This document shows positions 10,720-21,565 of a DNA stretch of 64,000 nt, piece after piece. A program made the position numbers and the translations under genes. The notes beneath the pieces are model-generated. The model was not told the origin of the DNA and ran no database searches. It saw only the letters and a list, made by a program, of their open reading frames with translations. The stretch is from the NCBI GenBank assembly GCA_027924585.1, contig BSBM01000319.1, positions 7,221,001-7,285,000 on the forward strand. Reading direction: 5' to 3'. Position 1 is the stretch's first letter; the number at the start of each line of letters is the position of its first letter. This stretch comes from Larix kaempferi. Lineage: Eukaryota; Streptophyta; Pinopsida; Pinales; Pinaceae.

Positions 10720-13700
10720 ATGGAATACTCTTCTTCAAAGCCTATCCTCACCCCATTCAATTATTTTGATTGGAAAGATGATATGGAGATCATATTATGT
10801 TCAAAAGGTTACTACAGAGTCACTGTTGGTCTTGAATTGGAGCCAAGCAATCTATCAGATAGAACCAAACATTACAACAAGCTTGATGAAGCTTATGGTC
10901 TTCTTTGTCTCTCCATCTCCAAAGATCTTCACTTCCATCTCAGCGGATTGAAGACTCCAAAAGATATATGGGAGCAACTTGAAACACTATTTGGCAAGCA
11001 AGATGAGCTTAGGGCTTTTCAATTACAGAATGAATTGATTGCCCTTAGTCCTGAGAATTTCGAGACCATCAATGAATTCTTCACAAAATTCAAGAACTTG
11101 AACTTTCAATTGAAGAACAGTGGAGTTATCAAAGAGGATAAACAATTGATCCTCTCCATTCTAAGCAAGCTTGGGAAATATTATTCGGTATTTGTCTCTA
11201 CTTTCAATTCCGGTCGGCTAACTACCCCGAATTGGAAGATGCCTACCTTGAATGCCTTCATTGAGTCCATCACAAAAGAGCATGACAAGTTGATTCAAAT
11301 GGGGTCCATAAGCTCCAAAGATTCAGCCCTATATGTTCAAGGACCCAAGATCTCGAATGGTAAAGGAAAGCAAAAGAAGGAGAAGCCCAAATTCGATCCT
11401 CACAAGCAAAAAGACAAAGGCAAGCAAACGGATGCACCATCCAGTTCGAAATCCAAGCAAAAGGGAAAAGAAGGTAACCAAAAATCTAAATGTACTTATT
11501 GTAACCGTGGCTGTCATCCCGAAAGTTCATGTATGAAGAAGACTATAGATCAAATGGCCCTCCTTTTGGAAAATAACAACATAACCCTTCCTGACGGTGC
11601 AAGGAAGAAGGATAGGAATGATGATCATGAAAGAGGAGAAGCACTCATGGAAACGGTTTCGAAGCCCACTACTCTCTTGATAGATTCAGGTGCATCAAAT
11701 CATATGGCTGCAAATATTGATTCTTTTTCCTCATTCGATCCAAACAGCTCCATCCCCATCCATTTGGGAGATGACTCAAAAATTTCTTCAAAGGGCAAAG
11801 GTACGATTCATGTAGAACATGGAAGCTTTCAGAATGTTCTCTATGTGCCTTCCTTGGCTTCAAATCTCCTTTCTGTGTATCAAATGACACACACTGGTGA
11901 ACGATAGCATGTTACATTCATCCCTAATACAGTTGAAATTTCTGATATCAAAAGTGGAAGACTAGTTGCAGTCGAAAAGGCAAATCACATTGCAAAATGC
12001 TATGAGTTTTCACACTTTATTCCGCTTGCAAAGCCCACTGCTCTTCGCACACATGGTAATGAGGTTAGTAGGATTTGGCATGAAAGATTTGGACATCTTA
12101 ATTATAAGTATTTGATGCTGTTATCAAACAAATCCATGGTAGATGGGCTTCCACAACTCCGTTCCTCGAAGGGAATATGCACTCGTTGCATCATTGGGAA
12201 GCACCCCGAGCACAGATTGGACCGCGGCAAAGCTAGCAAAGCTTCTACTATTTTGAGATTGATCCATTCTGATATCAGTGGTCCGCTGCCCCATATGTCA
12301 TTAAATGGTTCAAGGTATTTTTTGACATTTATTGATGATTTTTCCCACTTTACATGGGTATTCTTTCTAAAAAACAAGTCAGAAGTGCTTGGAAAATTCA
12401 AGGATTTTAAGGCTTCTGTTGAGACCACCACTGAGAGCAAGATCAAAGCTCTTAGATCTGATAATGGTGGGGAATATATCAAGTCTGAGTTGCTGCAACT
12501 TTGTTCCCAAAGCGGAATTAAGATCCAACATACAGTTCCCTACACACCCCAGCAGAACGGTGTAGCGGAAAGGAAAAATCGGTCACTGAAAGAGATGGCT
12601 ACATGCATGATTGAATCGAAAGGTTTGGCTGCAAATCTTTGGGCTGAAGCAATCAATGTTGCTGCATACATACAGAACTGTGTTCCACATTCATCCGTGA
12701 AAGGTATGACTCCTTTCGAAGCATTCTTTGGTCACAAACCGGATGTGTCAAATTTGAGAGTTTTTGGCTCTACTGCATGGGCTAGAATTCCTTCTGAGAA
12801 GAGACGAGATTTGGATCCACAAAGTATCGAGTGCATATTGATAGGATATGGGGAAGAATCAAAAGCATATAAACTCATGGATATCAGATCTAAAAAGATA
12901 TTCATCGAGCGTAGTGTGCAATTTGAAGAACTGCTTCAAGAATTGCAACTAGTCGAGGAGAAGACTGCCGATTCACCGCCTTCACCAGAAGAAGATCCGA
13001 GCAGCGATAATGAAGGTATGAGTTCTGATATTTCTGATATTGTAGCAGCATATGATGATAATGAAATATCAGGTTCGGAATCCGACCATTATGATCCTCC
13101 TCAGTTACCAAAGTGGGCCCAAAACACTCTACATTCTGCTGGTTCGAATCTTGGAAATCCTGCTGATCCGAGACGAACAAGAGGAGACTTTCAAAGAACA
13201 GGTATGGCTCTTTCTATTGCTGATCCATTTCTTCCTGAGATTTTTTATTTGATGGCTGGTTCAGATCCTACATCATACTATTCAGCTCATCGAGATTCGA
13301 GATGGAAAAGTGCCATGGACGAAGAGTACAGTTCTCTTCAAAATAACAACACATGGGAGCTAGTTTCTCTTCCACCTGGAAGAAAATTAGTGAAGTGTAA
13401 ATGGGTCTACCATACTAAAGTTTCTGCTGATGGAACTATCAGAAAATATAAAGCAAGGTTGGTGGAAAAAGGTTTTTCCCAAGTCCAAGGAGTGGACTAC
13501 ACTGAGACCTTTGCACCAGTTGCAAAGATGGATTCCATCCGCCTTGTTTTAGCTATTGCCGCATCCAAGCACTGGGAAGTGCACCACATGGATGTGAAGA
13601 ATGCATTTTTACATGGAGACCTTGCTGAAGAGGTCTATATGCAGCAGCCAGAGGGTTATACATCAGATCCATCATTGGTTTTTAGATTGAAGAAATCTTT

Positions 13701-14799
13701 GTACGGGTTAAAACAAGCCCCAAGAGCTTGGTACGCAAAGATGGACTCCTTCCTTCTTTCTCAGAATTTCCAAAGGTGCAAGTCTGATCCGAATGTGTAT
13801 CTTCAGCGAGTTAAAGGTAATTTGTTGGTTATTGTACTTTATGTTGATGATCTGCTCATTACTGGTAGCACACTTACTTCAATAAACAAGCTAAAATCTG
13901 CCTTAAATCTAGCTTTTGACATGAGCGATTTGGGCTTGCTGAGTAATTTTTTGGGCTTGAAGATAGCTCAAAATTTTGATGGGATCACTATATCTCAGCA
14001 AAAATATGATTCCGACCTGTTATTGAAGTTTAATATGGCTTAATGTAAGGCATCCCCATTCCCATTCCTCTCAGGAATCAGTCTTGAGGAGGGAGATTCC
14101 ACACCGCTTGCAGATTGCAGTATGTATCGACAGTTGATTGGTTCACTACTTTATTTGACACACTCACGGCCTGATATCTCATATGCCGTGAGTGTCGTGT
14201 CAAGATATATGCAGCAGCCACATGAGATTCATTGGCGAGCAGCCAAGCGGATCTTACAGTGTGTGCAAGGTACGAGACAGTTTGGCATACATTATACTGT
14301 AGATTCTGAGCTAGATTTCATTGGTTTTACTGATTCAGATTGGGCAGGTGATAGCATTGATCGGAAGTCCACTTCCGATTATGTTTTCATGATTGGTCAT
14401 GGTGATATTTGCTTGTCCAGCAAAAATCAAGCAGCCATTGCACTTTCTTCAGCAGAGGCAGAGTATCGAGGGGCAGTCAATGCCTGCATTCAGGCAATTT
14501 GGTTGCAGGGTATTCTTTCCGAGTTTGGTTTTGGTGGCACTACTTCGACTGTCCTATTTTGTGAAAATCAAAGTGCTATCAAGATCTCCACAGATCCAGT
14601 TCAGCGGCAGAGGACCAAACACATTGAGATTCATATGCATTACATTCGACAGTTGGTGCATGACCGCACCATCATTCTGCAATATTGCCCTACTGATGAG
14701 CAAATTGCAGACATCTTCACCAAGAGCTTCACTGAGAAGAATTTCTCTTACCTCCGTTCACTGTTGGGGGTGAGTTCCATCATGGTGGAGACAGATTGA
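10720..14799 (+). pseudogene. Copia gag-pol polyprotein, one frame with two in-frame stops
   Basis: ATG at 10720 (MEYSSSKPILTP) opens a 1,359-codon frame interrupted only by TAG at 11905 and TAA at 14041. Domain order is that of copia. The gag has a UBN2-type core and a CCHC knuckle CTYCNRGCHPESSC (about 11490-11532). The protease has LLIDSGASNHM. The integrase has its HHCC zinc site (WHERFGH, then CTRC) and catalytic residues in IHSDISG, LRSDNGGEY and NGVAERKNR, all present. The RT has MDVKNAFLHGDL and LYVDDLL. RNase H has TDSDWAG, SSAEAEY and the NQSAIK block. The frame is open upstream to 10525, but the gag homology begins at 10720. With its catalytic residues intact, this copy was recently functional and could be mobilised only with proteins from another copy. 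Confidence 0.95.
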
Positions 14800-14963
14800 T
14801 TCATTATTATGCTTTAGCTTGAGGGGGGGCTTTCTTCCCACTGGGTTTTCCCTCTTTCCTCACTTAGTTTATTTTCAGCATTTTTTGGATTATTGTATCG
14901 GGGTGACCTTTGGTCTTAGTTACCAGGGCCCCACATTATTTTTTGCACATCATAGTCTAGCTT

Positions 14964-14972
14964 GAGCGGGGG
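14964..14972 (+). other. Copia polypurine tract
   Basis: GAGCGGGGG touches the TGTTCGG start of the 3' LTR and is the plus-strand primer position. A second G run at 14822-14830 in the 3' leader is not adjacent to the LTR. Confidence 0.85.
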
Positions 14973-15718
14973 TGTTCGGATATCCACATCATCTTTTTCA
15001 GGATCTTGCATGCAATTAGGGTTTGCATGCAAAATCTAGGGTTTGCATGCACCTACATGCACTTGCATGCATCCCAGTAACCAGTTTGATGCCTCCAGCA
15101 CCTTATCCACCTTATTCTAGCACTTGGGAGCCACTTAATACAGAGTTTTAGCCCTCCTAGGCTGAAAGGCGCCCACTTCTCACCTACTACCAGAGAAGGG
15201 CGCACTTGTTCACCTACCACTGCAGTTCCACTTCAGTTACATTCAGTTAGCTCCAATTCTCCCTGATTTGAGGCTAGTTTCACTCCCGACTGACTGTTTC
15301 ACTTCTGTTGGACCTCCAGTTTGACTAGATGACTTGTTCTGACTTCAATTAGTCTCCCATGCGCCCCCCATTGAGCCTCCTTCCCTTAATCAGTGCTACA
15401 CACTTCAGTTACACATGACACACTCAGTTAGACTCAGATTGACACCTGGATGACTGGTTCTTGTGCATTGATGACCACCACCGATTGATGATGAGGACTC
15501 CTAGTTGGAGTCAAGCTACTCCATTCAGTGATTCGAATGGCCTACTTAGTCAATTCGAATTGCTCATTGACAGGAATTGTATTCTATTGTAATTCATTCA
15601 CCCTTATTGGGATATTGAGCACTGCTGCATGTTTTGCACAGTTTTGCACCATATTTTCTATGTTGATCTGTTGTGATTGATTTACTTGTTCATTAGATCT
15701 GTTGTGACTAATTTTACA
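14973..15718 (+). repeat. Copia 3' LTR (746 bp)
   Basis: It starts TGTTCGGATATCC and ends CTAATTTTACA, followed by the GTCGC target duplication at 15719-15723. It pairs with 9558-10303. Confidence 0.96.
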
Positions 15719-15723
15719 GTCGC
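15719..15723 (+). repeat. Target-site duplication of copia element, right copy (GTCGC)
   Basis: Exact match to 9553-9557. Removing the element and one copy restores a continuous gypsy-type reading across the site. Confidence 0.95.
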
Positions 15724-16038
15724 CTCCTTGGTCTTCTGTATCATGATGTTCCCTTAAATGGGAAGGTAGTTACCCTCGACCAACTTAACTACTATGACCC
15801 CAACACCACAAGCAATCCCAACAATGTCATACCAACTATACTAGGCGATGAACAACCATATGTTGACATTGCCCCCAACATGTACAAGGACTCCAATTTG
15901 TTAGGAGTATATTCAGGACCACCACCTAAGATCCCTACATCGACTGATGGCCTAATGTGCGGAATTTTCACCACCCAAAATGGTGTTGCCTCCACCTCAA
16001 CACCATCATCAGCACCACCATTGATTCATGGCATGGAA
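15724..16038 (+). pseudogene. Ty3/gypsy protease-region ORF fragment, right part
   Basis: Downstream of the copia element the frame from the left part continues as SLVFCIMMFP and reaches a stop after 'MMFP'. With a one-base shift it continues as LNGKVVTLDQLNYYDPN through to a TAA at 16036-16038. The pair MMFP/xNGKVVTLDQL is the post-protease block seen in plant Ty3 elements, typically FPHxGKIVTIDQL. Later segments DEQPYVDIAP and SNLLGVYSGPPP also fit that block, so a one-base indel explains the break. This supports 9379-9557 plus 15724-16038 as a single older gypsy ORF. Confidence 0.7.
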
Positions 16039-16628
16039 TAAACAACCACTTATACTATTAAACGAGAACTCGACACAGTTCTCATTTTTCTCTCTCCTAA
16101 TTTTAGTAGCTATTTTTACCTCTGTTTCAAAAAGGGTTGATACCACTATCACACATTTTCATTTTGAGTCATTTTTGGGGGCCTTTGAATTATCTTTGTC
16201 GTAAATTTAATTTCTATTTTCAAGTTTGTTTTTAGAAATTTAACAAAATAACATACATTTTTAAGCAATTTATAATGAAAAAAATATACATTTTTCAATT
16301 TATTCTATAAAGTAAGACATTTTATGGACAAAATAAGACATTTTTTTTTACAAAATTGTAAAAAAATTTAGAAAATAATGACAGTTAAAATCATTTTCAA
16401 TGAATTTTCAAGGATTTTTTGTATAAATATGATACTATTTCATATTATTTTCTGAAAAGTGACGATTCACATAAATTCAAGAAAAACTATACAATTTATT
16501 TGTAAACAACATATTAAAAACATTATATATAGAAATTTTATTTCTAAAACAAATTTTGAAAGTCAAAACATTACAAATATATCTTATCAAAAAATTGTCA
16601 AATTTAACATTTTCTTCAAAACATGAAA
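16039..16628. other. AT-rich region without a gene
   Basis: Mostly A/T homopolymer-like sequence. It lies directly downstream of the minus-strand ParB-methyltransferase locus and may include its 3' untranslated part. No specific signal is recognised. Confidence 0.5.
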
Positions 16629-19600
16629 CTAATCAATAATATCATGCAGGCCAAATTCTTCATCGAAATTGGAATTTTCTAGAGCTTGCCTTTCCTCAGG
16701 GACATCAATGTCCTCTTCCATTGGGTCTTCTATGTCTGCAATATCCCCAATGTGCTCCTTTCCAAACACCCCTCCTAATGGGGGTTCATGCTCTTTTGAC
16801 ATCTTTGCCACAAGTGTTTCACTAAACTCTCATTTCTTCAAACCAGCTTCTTGTAGTTCATCTGGAAGAACTTGAATAGCATTAACTCTTTGCTTTATGT
16901 AATTGCATTGTAGTGGATCATTATCAATGGATATGCAATTTCTTCATTTCTGTAAGGAGCATGCTATTGTTGTACCTAATCACCAAAAACAAAAATAAAG
17001 TTAAGTCAAATAGCATAAAGAAGCATACTTAAAAGAAAAACTTATGAAGAATAAAACCTACAATAAAACTTGATATATGCTTTCATATGTAATATGAGAA
17101 AGTTTACCTGAACCCGAGAACAAAACTAAGACCCATCTCCTTCTCTTGAAAATGTACCTATGAGATAATTAATAAACGCTTGTGGCTTTTGATAGATGTT
17201 TATAGTCACTCCTTTCAAATCCCTTTCTTCATATGTTAATTGTTTTACCATGGCATTATAACTCAACAACTGACTATTTTTCCTCCACTCTTTTCATTGA
17301 TTAAATGAGATTCATAAGTCTCATCTTTTGTCCAAGTTGCAAGATGTATGCTTTCAATATCACTCAGGAATGGATCGATGCTAGAGCTACGAACATTAGG
17401 CTTTTTCCTGTAACAAAAATCTAAAAGAATTAATTAACTTATCAATAAATATAATTGATTTATAAATTCAAAAACTTGATAATATAGTGCAAATATATTA
17501 CCAATAAAGTTGCTTCCTTTTTTCCCTTTACCCTTGAAGGATGTCAACAACCCCCCTAATTGTGTGTCTGAATGGAAAACAACAAATATCCATAGTGTTG
17601 ATGTTGTGACATCTACAAATCCTGGAGCCACTTTATTGAATGATTGGTAAGTATAAGGCTCACAATCACAAGTAGTGTTTCGGATATTGTATCCATGAGG
17701 AATATCTACAATCAGTAGTGCATACTCCTTTTTAGGAACAAGATTTGCAATGTTTGCATAGTCACCTAAAATGGATTTACATTGCACAGTGTCAAGCCCA
17801 TTCCAAATATAATGATCAAGTGTATCATCAAGTTCAACGTTTCCAAGACGTTGTCTCCTTTGTCATTCTATTTTGGCTCTTTGGATATGAATTTTGAAGG
17901 ACTTTGTACTCCATCTATACCCCTATTTGGCATCTTCAAATGAAAATTATCTCTATAAGTAATAAAATAGAAATGAATTGAATTAGAAAATAAATAAAAT
18001 AGGATGTATCATAGATCAACATACCTTCTTGAATGCAACAAAAAATTGTTTTAAAGTTTCTACTGAGCTTGAGTCCGGATAGTTGCGTTTGACATCATCC
18101 CAACTCTTCTCATTCAACATTATAATCATCTCCTCTTGTATTTTCATGTAGACCTTGTGACTAGACAATGAAACAATAAATGATGATTACAATCATATAT
18201 AATAATATAACAGAATACTTAGAACATAACAAAAATGTTAAACTCAAGAACAAAACATCGTACCATAAAAAAACATCAACTTACTTGTCAAATTCGTTGC
18301 ACATTTTATCCATGGATAATTCCCTTGAATTTAACTATGATAGTATTGTAGCTATTAATGTTTCATCCTTCACACCTTGTATTGTTCTCCAAGGTGTAAT
18401 AGTCATGTCTTCTGGAAAATTCTTGATGTCAGGACTCACCTTACCTCCGCTTCATGGAACAACTTTACTTTTTTTCACTTTCTGTTTTTTTATGCCAATA
18501 TTCTCCCACAAGCTAAATATGTCATCAATCAAATCCCATGTTTTCCCAACTTTGATTTCCAACTGGAAATAGGAATCTACATCTCTGAATGCATCACTTC
18601 CTTTGGAATTTTTTTGTTTCACATTATCCTCTTTAATAAGGATACCTATTTTGAGACAACATTGTCTTCGAAAACTTGCATCAACTCTAGATTTTTCCCC
18701 ACCACATATTTGCACAAATTCACTGTGGATAAATCTAACCCTTTGAATAAATGTCATTGTCAACCTATATTCACTATCTGTGTTATGATCCCATGTCAAC
18801 AAATTTTCTTCTACATCTCTTAAACCAACGTAAATGATGCATTTAACTATTTCAAAAATAGGGTTATTGGGATATTCTTGCATCAACTCTCTTCTTGCTT
18901 CTGCAGAATGATCCCCCCCAAGAACATAATATTTGTAATGAAAACATATTGTTTGATCAAATTTATCTCTAGTAGGAACATCTTCTGGGTCAACAAGGAC
19001 TAGGTAGTCAACCACATGTGCATAGGGATTGTGCCTCATTAATGCTTTCAAGTTGTGAATATGAAAGTGATGTGTTTTCCTAATTCTTAATTGATCTTTC
19101 CCTTCTCTGGGTCTATAAAGTTGATTCACATTTAACTCAAATGTATGTCCATTGTTAACCAATTTATCCCTCTGCAATCGATCTCGAATGGAATTTTGTG
19201 TTGACTTGACAATGCCATCCTCTATATCAATACCTAGAGTAATGATTTCCCTACTGCCCTCAGAATTTTCACTCTCGTATTCATGAATAACATTGGCCTC
19301 AGTAACAATAGATCTCCTCTTTTTCTTATTTCAAGGGGTTCCTTCTAAATCAACAATGCTTTCAACAGGAATCCAAACACTCTCAACCATATTTATTTTA
19401 TGAGATTGTTTGTCACTCTTAATAGCAGGAGTAGCAAGCTCATTTGCAACAATTTCAACATGTTCAGTTGGGCGAGATGAAGATTTAAATATAACCATTC
19501 TAGGTTCCTGATTTGATTGTCGGATGCTCTTTCCTCTTTCCTCTTTGTGCTTTTACTTATTCAGTTTGAACATTTGACACTTGTTTCTTCTTCCTTGCTT

Positions 19601-20245
19601 CTAATCCCTTTTGAATAGCGGCATTAACGACATCCATAGGATTGTCCTCTATATAATAAATTCCATTCAACATTTGAAATCAAAATGGAAAAATCCTGCA
19701 AAATAAAAACATTATCGTATTAAATCTATTACATTGTGGTATCCAAGTTATAACAAAACCAATTTAAGAATAGTATCACTATTCAAACTTACTCTCCCAC
19801 TGTCAATTTCATGCACGACCCCTTGACAAAAATCTGTGAAATTTTCTTGAACATTATATTTTGAAATCTTCAAAGAATATCAGATTTTGGCAAAGGTACT
19901 GGCTTGTTTCACTTGTGCATAAACAATATCTGTACCCGGCATCACACATATATCTCTCAACAATCGCAATGGATGGTATTCTGATTGAATATATGGAAAT
20001 GCAGAAAAATATAAGTGAATACTTTATAGTTTTCCTTGATATTTTTCCTTCAGATGCCAATGATACTATGTTCTGTCTTCTTATACTGCATATTTCCATT
20101 CTCTAGCATTCTTCATTTTAAAATCTTCAAAGTTAAGATATTCATCTTGAGGCTCAACATTCTCAGTTGCCTCAACTATTTTTTTCAATGAAATCATCGC
20201 CACTCTTGATCTAGAAACATTTACAGATATCTTTCTTGATGCCAT
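16629..20245 (-). pseudogene. Spliced gene: ParB-like domain plus bacterial-type DNA aminomethyltransferase (decayed copy)
   Basis: Seven exons read right to left: about 20245-20087, 19980-19793, 19695-18285, 18160-18025, 17933-17502, 17407-17108 and 16975-16629. Most borders are clean GT-AG sites (donors GTATAAG, GTAAGT, GTAAG, GTATG, GTAATA, GTAAAC); the acceptor of exon 5 and the phases at exons 2, 3 and 6 are uncertain. Exon 3 encodes a charged linker, then a ParB/sulfiredoxin-like domain: NPYAHVVDYLVLVDPEDVP, GGDHSAEARRE (18894-18922) and NLLTWDHNTDSEYR. Exon 5 has LGDY and VDIPHGYN (17689-17706) at the place of the DPPY motif. Exon 6 has QKPQAFINYLIGTFSREGD and, after a small frameshift, VLVLFSGSG; exon 7 continues in phase as TTIACSL and RNCISIDNDP. 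This KP...LI...S..GD.VL..FSGSGTT...RN...IDxDP series with DPPY first is the signature of beta-class N6-adenine/N4-cytosine DNA methyltransferases. The C-terminal tail is acidic. In-frame stops (for example in exons 2, 3, 5 and 7) and frameshifts indicate a pseudogene. Confidence 0.72.
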
Positions 20246-20299
20246 TATCCCTATATCCAAAAGGTAGAATTTTAAAATACAATCAACAAACATTCATAA

Positions 20300-20930
20300 T
20301 CTAAACAAAATCAACACCAATATTCAATATAAACTGTATTTGAAAAACATTTTAAAAAATTTAATAATATTTTTACCCCTACCCTACCTTATCCCTCCTC
20401 CCCTTCCGTCATAGATAAAAACTAAATAGAAAACAATTAAATACCCCCTACCCCCTAAACTCCCCAAACTTAAGAAACAATAAAAACAAATTAACCTCGC
20501 CCTACACCACCATCTCCCAACCCCCCTAAACTATATAAAAATATATATAATAAATAATTTTAAAAAAAAATGTAAATCTACCCCCTAACCCCTCTAAAAT
20601 ATATAATAATTAATTTAAAAAAAAATTAAACCTACCCCCTTCCCCCTTACTATATGATAAAAATAAAAAATAAAAAATAAAACTAAACCCCCCCTCCTCG
20701 CCCCACCCCAAGCCCCCCTAAAATATATAATAATTCATTTAAAAAAAAAATTAAACCTACCCCCTACCCTCTTACCCCCCCTAACAATATAATAAAAAAA
20801 TTTAAAAAAAAAATTAAAACTAATCCCCTTTAACAATATAATAAATTAAAAAAAAAACTAACCCCCCTAACACTATAATAAAAAATTTAAAAAAAATAAT
20901 TAAAACTAAACCCCCCTCCTCGCGCCCCAT
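20300..20930. repeat. Low-complexity A-rich / C-run repeat
   Basis: Repeated alternation of poly-A stretches, ATATATAATAATT-type segments and runs such as CCTACCCCCTAACCCC. Unit boundaries are irregular (roughly 60-120 bp). No gene is seen. Confidence 0.7.
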
Positions 20931-21190
20931 TCCCCCACCTCCTCACGCCCCTCCTCCCTCCTCCCACCGCCTCCTTCACCCTCCTCCCTCCTCCCCGTGC
21001 CGCCCCCTTCCTCCTCCCTCCTCCCTGCGCCCCCTTCCCCCGCCACCTCGTGCCCCTCCCCGTGCCCCTCCCTCCTCCCTCCTCCCTACACCCCCACCCT
21101 TCCCCCTCCTCCCCACGCCCTCCCTTTCACCTCTTCCCACCACCCACTTCTCCCTCCTCCCCCTCCCCCTCCTCCCTTCTCCTTCCGCGA
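20931..21190 (+). repeat. Polypyrimidine tract (CCTCCTCCC-type)
   Basis: Almost unbroken C/T sequence on the + strand made of CCTCCTCCC, CCCACGCC and similar blocks. Open frames here are Pro/Ser-rich composition artefacts. The complementary strand is G-rich enough for quadruplex formation. Confidence 0.85.
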
Positions 21191-21388
21191 CCCTTTGGCC
21201 GCTCGCTTGGGCGCCAAAGGGATGTGAAGGGAGAAAGGAGGGGGAGGAGGGGGAAGAGGGCAGCTGTAGGAGGAGGAAGGGAGTGCACGGGGAGGAGGGG
21301 GAAGGGTGGGGGTGCGGGGAAAAGGAAGGAGGGGAAAGGGGAGGCGCCCGGGGGGGTGGAGGGTGCGGGGCGGCGGGGGAAGGGAATG

Positions 21389-21473
21389 CTTGGGTGCCAA
21401 AGGGTTGCCCCTCATGGGCGGCGTGATGTTGGGTATCACGTCGCCCATGAGGGGCGGCCCTTTGGCACCCAAG
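21389..21473 (+). repeat. Long hairpin (39-bp arms, 7-base loop)
   Basis: The left arm 21389-21427 (CTTGGGTGCCAAAGGG...) and right arm 21435-21473 (...CCCTTTGGCACCCAAG) pair at 36 of 39 positions around a 7-base loop, GTTGGGT. Confidence 0.92.
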
Positions 21474-21491
21474 TGAGCAGAGACTCTCCTG

Positions 21492-21565
21492 CTTGGGTGC
21501 CAAATGGTCGCCCCTCATGGGAGGCACGATGCTGGGCATCACGCCGCTCATGAGGGGTGCCCAAG
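21492..21565 (+). repeat. Second, truncated hairpin copy
   Basis: The left arm 21492-21530 repeats the first hairpin's left arm 103 bp downstream. The right arm 21538-21565 lacks the internal segment matching CGGCCCTTTGG, so it pairs only partly. A single related arm (CTTGGGCGCCAAAGGG) lies near 21207-21222. Confidence 0.85.

Larger units (their letters stand above)
9558..15718 (+). mobile_element. Complete Ty1/copia LTR retrotransposon (6.16 kb)
   Basis: All structural parts can be read: two 746-bp LTRs beginning TGTTCGG and ending TTTTACA, a 5-bp target duplication, an initiator-Met tRNA primer site next to the 5' LTR, one gag-protease-integrase-RT-RNase H frame, and a purine tract touching the 3' LTR. 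Integrase lies before reverse transcriptase, which defines Ty1/copia. By hand alignment the LTRs differ at about 20 of 746 positions (about 97% identity), so it is much younger than the gypsy ORF it interrupts. Two in-frame stops make this copy non-autonomous as it stands. Confidence 0.97.
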
